From a virus, in the IMG/VR virus record IMGVR_UViG_3300032293_001369, positions 1-34,209 of that record: DNA of 34,209 nucleotides. One strand, 5' to 3'. Shown here one piece after another: positions 29,505 through 34,209 of this stretch. Below the pieces are notes generated by a model, which was not told where the DNA came from, ran no database searches, and was given only the letters and a program-made list of their open reading frames with translations. Position 1 is the first letter of the stretch. Each line of letters starts with the position of its first letter. The position numbers and the translations under genes were made by a program.

Positions 29505-30052
29505 ACGAAGTCGAAGCGTATCAAGTGTGCAACTCGGCCATCTCGGCTCTATCGCATGGCGAGACAAGCCTTTCGACGTTCCCAAAGTTGTTGCGCCGGA
29601 TCATCAATGAGCGGGCGTGGGAATCTCGGCGCGTTCCCGGCAAGGGCGTTGTAACCATGCAATCGCTGCGCGAGCTGGTGACTACCGCGCCCATCACCGG
29701 CTGGGGCGAAGATCCCGCGAAGATCGAGGCCGTGATCCGCGATGATGCGGAGGTGCTGGCGATGTGGCGGGAAGCCATAAAGCAGAAGCAAGGCCAGCGG
29801 ACAGACATCGTTCATAATATAAACGAGGTTAGGACGAGCAAAGGAACATCCCGCGCATACACCGTCAGCCGCCTCCAACGCGAAGCGCCCGAACTCTTCG
29901 CCAAAGTCGCCGCTGGCGAAATATCGGCCAACGCTGCGGCCATCAAGGCGGGATTCCGAAAGCGCAAGTCGCCATTGGATCACCTGCTGCACTGGTGGGC
30001 GCGCTGCGGCGAACAGGAGCGCACGGTGTTTCTTAACAAGGTAACTCCATGA
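29501..30052 (+). CDS. Unknown replication-region protein with HTH-like C terminus
   Basis: The 183-aa protein lies between helicase and replication initiator, overlapping both by 4 nt. The N-terminal half is helical (LPKLLRRI-like region, LRELVTTAPITGWGEDP) and the C-terminal half contains AYTVSRLQREAPELFAKVAAG then SANAAAIKAGFRKRKS, a helix-turn-helix-like basic element. A ParB-like or helicase-loader role is conceivable; I do not recognise a family with certainty. Confidence 0.72.
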   Translation: MNEVEAYQVCNSAISALSHGETSLSTFPKLLRRIINERAWESRRVPGKGVVTMQSLRELVTTAPITGWGEDPAKIEAVIRDDAEVLAMWREAIKQKQGQRTDIVHNINEVRTSKGTSRAYTVSRLQREAPELFAKVAAGEISANAAAIKAGFRKRKSPLDHLLHWWARCGEQERTVFLNKVTP

Positions 30053-30930
30053 AACTTGACCCCGGCTTTGCCTCCCATTGGAAAACCGAACGGCTAATCG
30101 CCCGCTGCGGCCATAGTGCCGTAGTCGGCCTCCTGCGCCTGTGGGGCGATTGCCAGATCCAGCGGCGGTGGAGTGGCCTGGCCATCAACCCGACCAAACT
30201 GGCAGCCATGATGCGCTACGAGGGCGACCACACGGGACTTTGGGAGGCCATGACAGACGTTGACGCGCCCTGGTTGGACCCCGAGGAGGGTGGAACCTAT
30301 GCGGTCCATGATTTCGGCCATCACCAGAAACAGGTCATCCACATGTGGGAGAACGGTCGCAAGGGCGGCAGGCCGCGCAAAGAAATACCCCCCACACCCC
30401 CTAAAGAAACAGAAGATACAATACATACTCTTCCTCTTACCCCATTAGGTTACAAAACCGAACCTAATGGTTACGAAACGAAACCTAATGGTTTTTCCGT
30501 TGAGGTGGTTATAGAGGCAGGAAGGATGGCCATGATCCCCGAAGACGTGTGCCGCGCCTATCACGATGACCGAGAGGGAGCGGGCTGGATGGACGGCAAG
30601 GGCCGACCCGTGCGCTCAATGCCGCATGACTTGTCGGGGTTTAACCGCAAATGGCAGTCCAACCGCACGCCAAAGCAATTCGGCAACGGTGCGGTGAACG
30701 GCCACAACGGCAGCCCGAAGCCAACCGAGGGCGTGTGGCACCTCGAGAAGAGGATCGAGGCCGCGCAGAAGGAGGTTGACCGCATCCAGGCGAACCCTGC
30801 GAACAAGGAGCAGGTGCCGGATAGCTTCGACAGGCGATTGAAGGCCGAGCCGATGGCCAAGGTTAAGGCGCTTAAGGCCAGCATAAGCGAGATGCGGCAG
30901 CGCATGGCTGGAGTGGAGGTGGCGGCGTGA
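30049..30930 (+). CDS. Replication initiator-like protein, gene contains iteron-like repeats
   Basis: The 293-aa protein begins KLDPGFASHWKTERLIARCG and continues LLRLWGDCQIQRRWS, LAAMMRYEGDHTGLWEAM and VHDFGHHQKQ, a winged-helix-like N terminus of the phage replication-organiser type. A low-complexity linker follows, where the peptide T-P-N-G-Y-like unit recurs (PNGYETKPNG), then a helical C terminus with a coiled coil (LEKRIEAAQKEVDRI). The DNA of the linker holds three AACCTAATGG elements (30442-30493), as lambda holds its origin inside gene O. It likely binds them and recruits the helicase. Confidence 0.78.
   Translation: MKLDPGFASHWKTERLIARCGHSAVVGLLRLWGDCQIQRRWSGLAINPTKLAAMMRYEGDHTGLWEAMTDVDAPWLDPEEGGTYAVHDFGHHQKQVIHMWENGRKGGRPRKEIPPTPPKETEDTIHTLPLTPLGYKTEPNGYETKPNGFSVEVVIEAGRMAMIPEDVCRAYHDDREGAGWMDGKGRPVRSMPHDLSGFNRKWQSNRTPKQFGNGAVNGHNGSPKPTEGVWHLEKRIEAAQKEVDRIQANPANKEQVPDSFDRRLKAEPMAKVKALKASISEMRQRMAGVEVAA
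30442..30493. repeat. Iteron-like repeats, candidate origin of replication
   Basis: AACCTAATGGTT occurs at 30461-30472 and 30482-30493, spaced 21 bp (two helical turns), and the inverse CCATTAGGTT lies at 30442-30451, in an A/T-rich segment preceded by an A/T-rich stretch (30408-30440). The array sits within the linker of the initiator gene. This matches the logic of the lambda origin in gene O. Confidence 0.68.
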
Positions 30931-31463
30931 GTGAATTTATGAAAACGAATGAGATCAAAATGAACACCTGCCCGAAATGCGGTTCCGCTGCTGTTCCTGA
31001 AGAGCCGCATAAATACCCATCGACAAGGATTCACTTTGCCTGTGACGGCTATGGCTACACTGACGGCGGCGAGTTCGATTTAGTGTATCGCAGCGAACTG
31101 TGCCTTGAGCGCGAAGAGAAAAACACCTTGCAGCGCAAGGTCGAGGAATTTGCTGAAGACCTATGCGTTGAGAGGATAGCTCATGCCAATACAATTCGCA
31201 AACTCGACGACAAACACAAACAAGTTTGTGAACTAAAGCGGGAGCGAAACAGGCTTATCGACGACCTCCAAGCCTCCACGATCCACAGTTGCGGAGACTC
31301 CTGCAGTCGCCCCATGTGCGTGTTGCGGAGGGAGAGGGATGCTTACAAGGAGGCGTTGGAAATGATCGCCTACGATGGGAGTTTTCCAAAATTGGACTGC
31401 CAAAAACTGGCTGACGCAACCTTAACTGAAATTGAACTTTCCAAAGAAGGAGAAGCGAAATGA
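30927..31463 (+). CDS. Zinc-knuckle plus coiled-coil protein
   Basis: The 178-aa protein has CPKCG at about residues 15-19 and a later HFACDGYG, a zinc-ribbon-like N terminus as in transcription or replication accessory proteins. A long coiled coil (about 60-120) and a second Cys cluster (HSCGDSCSRPMC) follow. The start is GTG 30927 (GTGA); ATG 30939 is an alternative. Next genes also have coiled coils. Function is unknown. Confidence 0.7.
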   Translation: MSEFMKTNEIKMNTCPKCGSAAVPEEPHKYPSTRIHFACDGYGYTDGGEFDLVYRSELCLEREEKNTLQRKVEEFAEDLCVERIAHANTIRKLDDKHKQVCELKRERNRLIDDLQASTIHSCGDSCSRPMCVLRRERDAYKEALEMIAYDGSFPKLDCQKLADATLTEIELSKEGEAK

Positions 31464-31795
31464 GCGACACACCAAAACTTTGCCAGTCCTGTGCGGCAAT
31501 CGTGGAGGAAAGCGGTCTGCACTTTGTCGAGTGCGGCGGCATTCAAATCGGGCTGAAGACTTCGCCACAAGTCTGGAGATTGCGCCCCAAGAACGAGGCA
31601 ATTCGTGAGGCGCAAATCACCAAAGACCTGCAGCGACTTTCCAAGGCATTAGCCTTGTTGGATAAGTGGCAGGAGTTCGCGGAAGGGTTGGTGAGGTGTG
31701 TGCGCGGTGAAAAAAAATTGCGACCACTATTGTTCTCAGCAGATTTCAAAAAAGCACTAGCCGAATTTGATCGGCTGCAGGAGGAAAGCAAATGA
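31460..31795 (+). CDS. MSDTP-family small protein 1
   Basis: The 111-aa protein starts MSDTPKLCQSCAAIV with a CxxC knuckle and continues with HFVECGG, then a helical tail (LSKALALLDKWQEFAEGL). AAGGAG (31447-31452) lies 7 nt before ATG 31460, a clear SD. Its first five residues match the next gene, suggesting a shared or copied start region. Function is unknown. Confidence 0.72.
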   Translation: MSDTPKLCQSCAAIVEESGLHFVECGGIQIGLKTSPQVWRLRPKNEAIREAQITKDLQRLSKALALLDKWQEFAEGLVRCVRGEKKLRPLLFSADFKKALAEFDRLQEESK

Positions 31796-32472
31796 GCGAC
31801 ACCCCCGAAATCGACGCTGCAGAGCTTTACTACGATGGACCAACTGGCTTTGTGCCCATTGAGGATGCGCGGAAGGTGGAAAGGAAACTCAACGAGGCGT
31901 TGGAGTCAGGGGGTATTACCTTTCTCTTGGCAGAAAAGCACGCGCTTGAAAACGAGCTTGAGGCCATGACCTGCAAAGCGGCGGGATGGCAAAACCAAGC
32001 CGAACTGAACGCCCGACTACTTGTTAAGTGTCGGGAAAAAGCGGAACGCTACCGCTTAGAAGCCAACGCAATGATGGCAAAGCTGCACGAATTGCAAGCC
32101 TACGCCGACAAGCTGGCTGATGGTTTGCCAGAAGGAATGCTACCGAAGGACGTTGAAAACCTGCGGAACGCCAACGCTGGGCTTGCGGAGGATTTGCGAA
32201 AAGCAAAGCTCGAACGTGGCGAGGCTTTGGCAGCACTCGAACAAACCTGCGCGACCAACACCAAAATCAGGCGGGAGATTGAGGAGGCGCACCGAGAGAT
32301 CGCCAAACTCAAGGCCAGTTCCAACGAGAACTATTGGGAGCTATCGCGCCAGCGGGGCAATATGCTCCATGCGCTGCATGAGATTAGCGCGGCGGTGAAG
32401 CGGGGGATGAGGCAGGGGGGAATCACTATTGGGGAGACTGAGGTGCTTGGGCGCATGGAGGGGCGAGAATGA
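31792..32472 (+). CDS. MSDTP-family coiled-coil protein 2
   Basis: The 226-aa protein begins MSDTPEIDAAELYYDG and then forms one long coiled coil (about residues 27-190, for example ENELEAMTCKAAGW and DLRKAKLERGEALAALEQT). GGAGG (31780-31784) lies 7 nt upstream of ATG 31792. It shares its first five residues and SD layout with the gene before. Such proteins may form filaments or bridge complexes; function is unknown. Confidence 0.72.
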   Translation: MSDTPEIDAAELYYDGPTGFVPIEDARKVERKLNEALESGGITFLLAEKHALENELEAMTCKAAGWQNQAELNARLLVKCREKAERYRLEANAMMAKLHELQAYADKLADGLPEGMLPKDVENLRNANAGLAEDLRKAKLERGEALAALEQTCATNTKIRREIEEAHREIAKLKASSNENYWELSRQRGNMLHALHEISAAVKRGMRQGGITIGETEVLGRMEGRE

Positions 32473-32672
32473 GCGAATCCCTTCGCGCCTATATCGCCGC
32501 CCAAGGTTTAGACCAGGTATCGGTGCTGAACGAACTGCAAGAGCACGGTGTGATTTCGGACAATGCCGTGAGCGTGGCTGATGTGGGCAACGGCGGTGCT
32601 GCTATTGCTTGGCTGGAAAAGCGCGACCAGAGGCGTTTGCGGGAGCGGGAGACGGCAAGGAGGGCGGCGTGA
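32469..32672 (+). CDS. Small early protein, unknown
   Basis: The 67-aa protein has a short helical domain (LRAYIAAQGLDQVSVLNELQ, split at the turn, then HGVISDNAVSVADVG) and a basic tail (REREARR-like). It overlaps both neighbours by ATGA or GTGA. It may be a small DNA-binding protein; no family is recognised. Confidence 0.7.
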   Translation: MSESLRAYIAAQGLDQVSVLNELQEHGVISDNAVSVADVGNGGAAIAWLEKRDQRRLRERETARRAA

Positions 32673-32839
32673 GCATTCCAAAAACGATGGATCAAGTCCC
32701 CCAGCATTACGGTCAAAGCCCTGTGCGCCCGGTTGGGCCGCGATATGCGCGCAAGCGAACCAAGACCAAGCGCGACTTGGCCAAGGCCAAGGCGAGGAGG
32801 CTTATGCAGAAAAACAGCAGACGGAGGAACCGGGTATGA
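32669..32839 (+). CDS. 56-aa highly basic peptide
   Basis: GTG 32669 overlaps the previous stop and TGA 32837-32839 overlaps the next ATG. The C-terminal half is almost all Lys/Arg (ARKRTKTKRDLAKAKARR), so it should bind nucleic acid or ribosome. Function is unknown. Confidence 0.65.
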   Translation: MSIPKTMDQVPQHYGQSPVRPVGPRYARKRTKTKRDLAKAKARRLMQKNSRRRNRV

Positions 32840-33414
32840 TTGACATGAAACTCGCGCAAAGCATGGGAGGCGACCCCGCAGACCGAAAAGAGGCCAGCTA
32901 CTGGCCCGAACACCACGACGCACCCGAGGACATCTTTCTCGAGCGGCTGGCCGAGTTGGCACGGGCCAGCGGGGAGCCGGTGCCGGCGTTGGTCGGCAAG
33001 ATGGCGGCCCAGGCGTTTCTGGCCGCATCGAAGGAGACAGACAACGATTCCACCCGGCACGCGCAGCGCGAGGCCATTGTGCAGTTCCTTCATCAAGCGC
33101 GGGAGGCGTCGGCCTGCCCTGATCTGCAATACTTCGTTGCGTGCTGGATGGCAGCCTTCGAGATGGAGGACAGAGACGAGGACCGAACTCAGACACTCAT
33201 CGCCAAGCAGTTCAGCGTCACGCGGGCGGCCGTCTCCAAGCGGGTGGTGGAGATCCGCAAGGCAGCCAACCCTCAGACCATTGCCCGAAGCCAGAAAAGC
33301 ATCGCGGCCCGGAAAACTTATGCGCTGCGCCAGCTGATCGTTGGCCAGACGCGGACCAAGATAGACCTCAACAACCAACAGAAAGAGATGAACGAACTAT
33401 GGGAACAGAACTAA
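32836..33414 (+). CDS. Helix-turn-helix regulator, late-switch candidate
   Basis: The 192-aa protein has a helical body (DIFLERLAELARASGE, AQAFLAASKE) and a C-terminal helix-turn-helix LIAKQFSVTRAAVSKRVVEIRK, similar to sigma-like or resolvase-like recognition helices. Position near the end of the early operon suits a late regulator. ATG 32836 overlaps the previous stop, but ATG 32863 (183 aa) is 17 nt after a TTGACA (32840-32845), the spacing seen in the late genes, so either may be used. It overlaps the next gene by 16 nt. Confidence 0.75.
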   Translation: MIDMKLAQSMGGDPADRKEASYWPEHHDAPEDIFLERLAELARASGEPVPALVGKMAAQAFLAASKETDNDSTRHAQREAIVQFLHQAREASACPDLQYFVACWMAAFEMEDRDEDRTQTLIAKQFSVTRAAVSKRVVEIRKAANPQTIARSQKSIAARKTYALRQLIVGQTRTKIDLNNQQKEMNELWEQN

Positions 33415-33887
33415 CAACAGCGGTCAGCGTGGAGCAGTTGCGCGCACTGGCCGAGAAGATCCGCGAGGCCAAGGCCGGCGCGGTAACAGAGATGAAGGTG
33501 GCCATCCAAGCCATGCACGAGCAGGGGACGCTGATGGTCCAGGCTGAGATGGAGCTAGGTGCGGCCTTTGACGGATGGGTCAACGGGCTGGCCGATCAGG
33601 GCATTGACCCAATGGCGGCGCGCTACTCGATGAAGGTGGCCAAGAAGCACAAGGACATCAAAAGCCTGTTCAGCAATCCAAGCGCGGCCAAGCAGATGGT
33701 CTTGCAGAACTTTGCGCCGAGTGTGCCGCCTAAGCCAGAGAGCGAAGGGCAGGGAAGCGTGGCTCCTTACACGATCACCGTGCGGTTCAACGTCGACCCA
33801 ATGGATGCGGCGTTTCCTAGGGCCAAGTGGTTGGCTGACCCGTTGGTGCGGTCAGTGATTCAGACAACAGAGGATCTGAACGGGTAG
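33399..33887 (+). CDS. Unknown helical early protein
   Basis: The 162-aa protein has a helical N-terminal two-thirds (VEQLRALAEKIREAKAGA, AIQAMHEQGTLMVQAEMEL) and a beta-like end (PYTITVRFNVDPMD). It may act with the preceding HTH protein, with which it overlaps by 16 nt. No motif is recognised. A 37-nt gap follows. Confidence 0.72.
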   Translation: MGTELTTAVSVEQLRALAEKIREAKAGAVTEMKVAIQAMHEQGTLMVQAEMELGAAFDGWVNGLADQGIDPMAARYSMKVAKKHKDIKSLFSNPSAAKQMVLQNFAPSVPPKPESEGQGSVAPYTITVRFNVDPMDAAFPRAKWLADPLVRSVIQTTEDLNG

Positions 33888-33924
33888 ATCTTGCAAGCAG
33901 ATGCGCTAACGCTAGTGTAAGTCC

Positions 33925-34152
33925 ATGGACGGTTTGTTCAGTGGAGTTGTCGGAATTATTGCGTTGGTTGCTTTGTTCCTGGCCGCGCTGCTTCCTTTCT
34001 TTGTTGTCGCCATCTCCAGCCGGATCTGGCGACTGCTTCAAGAAACCAAGCAACAGACAGAGATGTTAAAGAAGATCAAAGTGGAACTAGAGAAGAGTAA
34101 CGCGCTGTCCCGGCAACTCCTCCGCAGCTACGGCCACGACCCCTTGGTTTAG
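33925..34152 (+). CDS. Membrane protein with TM helix and coiled coil
   Basis: The 75-aa protein has a membrane helix (GIIALVALFLAALLPFFVVAI, split here) and then a coiled coil (LLQETKQQTEMLKKIKVELE). Size, one TM and a cytoplasmic or periplasmic coil would fit an i-spanin or signalling anchor. It is the last gene before the end region. It is distant from the lysin genes but could be contiguous with the left end if the genome is circular. Confidence 0.72.
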   Translation: MDGLFSGVVGIIALVALFLAALLPFFVVAISSRIWRLLQETKQQTEMLKKIKVELEKSNALSRQLLRSYGHDPLV

Positions 34153-34173
34153 CCGCCCCCTCCTCGGAAGTCT

Positions 34174-34195
34174 ACTTGCAACCTAGGACGCAAGT
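34174..34195. other. 22-bp imperfect palindrome, cos-site candidate
   Basis: ACTTGC (34174-34179) and GCAAGT (34190-34195) flank CCTAGG (34182-34187), so 18 of 22 positions are symmetric. It lies between the last gene and the terminal repeat, directly upstream of terminase if the ends join. Nicking sites such as lambda cosN have dyad symmetry, so this is a candidate; no cleavage position can be seen. Confidence 0.5.
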
Positions 34196-34207
34196 GCCCG
34201 AAACAGA
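34193..34207. repeat. Right copy of 15-bp terminal direct repeat
   Basis: Exact copy of positions 1-15, followed by two different bases (GA). Read with the left copy it suggests that the two ends join near the terminase. Confidence 0.6.
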
Positions 34208-34209
34208 GA

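Noticed and set aside
25175-33913. 11-bp repeat GCGCTAACGCT in two gaps of the early arm
   Set aside because: It occurs at 25175-25185 and 33903-33913, but a shared 11-mer is expected many times by chance in a genome this size.
1-34209. CRISPR array or rRNA genes
   Set aside because: No series of equal repeats with unique spacers and no ribosomal sequence was seen.

Overview
This window looks like an essentially complete genome of a temperate tailed phage (Caudoviricetes) with a siphovirus-type particle. It carries a lambda-style terminase (GpA family), a lambda-type portal, a ClpP-type protease/scaffold, a coat protein, tail chaperones with a -1 frameshift signal, a short tape measure and no sheath or contractile genes. 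A 15-bp direct repeat at the two ends and the terminase at the left edge suggest a circular or cos-type genome opened just upstream of terminase. The host cannot be read from the sequence. The late genes have no Shine-Dalgarno (SD) sequences and are C-rich at third codon positions, which points away from the usual enteric or Firmicute hosts; a Verrucomicrobia-like host is only an impression.

Layout, left to right. 0-6.5 kb holds DNA packaging and head genes: small and large terminase, a joiner-sized protein, portal, protease/scaffold and coat, closed by a terminator. 6.6-12.3 kb holds a double glycosyltransferase, connector-type genes, a candidate tail tube, a second terminator, an AT-richer orphan gene and the G/GT-type tail chaperones. 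12.3-18.7 kb holds the tape measure, distal tail proteins and a tail fibre with an export-signal-like N terminus. 18.7-19.7 kb is the lysis cassette: holin-like protein, a 46-aa lipoprotein, an amidase and a nested small ORF. 19.75-21.24 kb is a leftward four-gene accessory cassette (metallophosphoesterase, winged helix, HEXXH zincin, small membrane protein). 21.28-22.5 kb holds a candidate attP and a tyrosine integrase. 22.6-23.1 kb is a divergent ribbon-helix-helix switch. 23.1-34.15 kb is a tightly overlapping rightward early operon: an Xis-like protein, small membrane proteins, a RuvC-like nuclease, ERF annealase, an SSB-tailed small protein, a RecE-like exonuclease, an HNH-SF2 helicase fusion, a replication initiator with iteron-like repeats inside its gene, coiled-coil proteins and regulators.

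Two signals stand out. First, every TTGACA I found on the + strand (14 copies), and one on the - strand, lies 13-21 nt upstream of an ATG or GTG in frame with a gene. These include three in-frame ATGs inside the protease/scaffold ORF. There is no matching -10 box, so this looks like a start-linked element other than SD or a classical promoter. Second, several early-arm genes carry ordinary GGAGG SD sequences while the late arm does not, so the two arms seem to start translation differently.

The genes fit a normal temperate life cycle: RHH-type regulators and integrase/Xis for the lysogeny decision, ERF plus exonuclease for recombination, helicase plus initiator for replication, then head, tail and lysis genes. 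The glycosyltransferase within the head-tail operon, the leftward zincin/phosphoesterase cassette and the signal-peptide fibre are the least expected parts.
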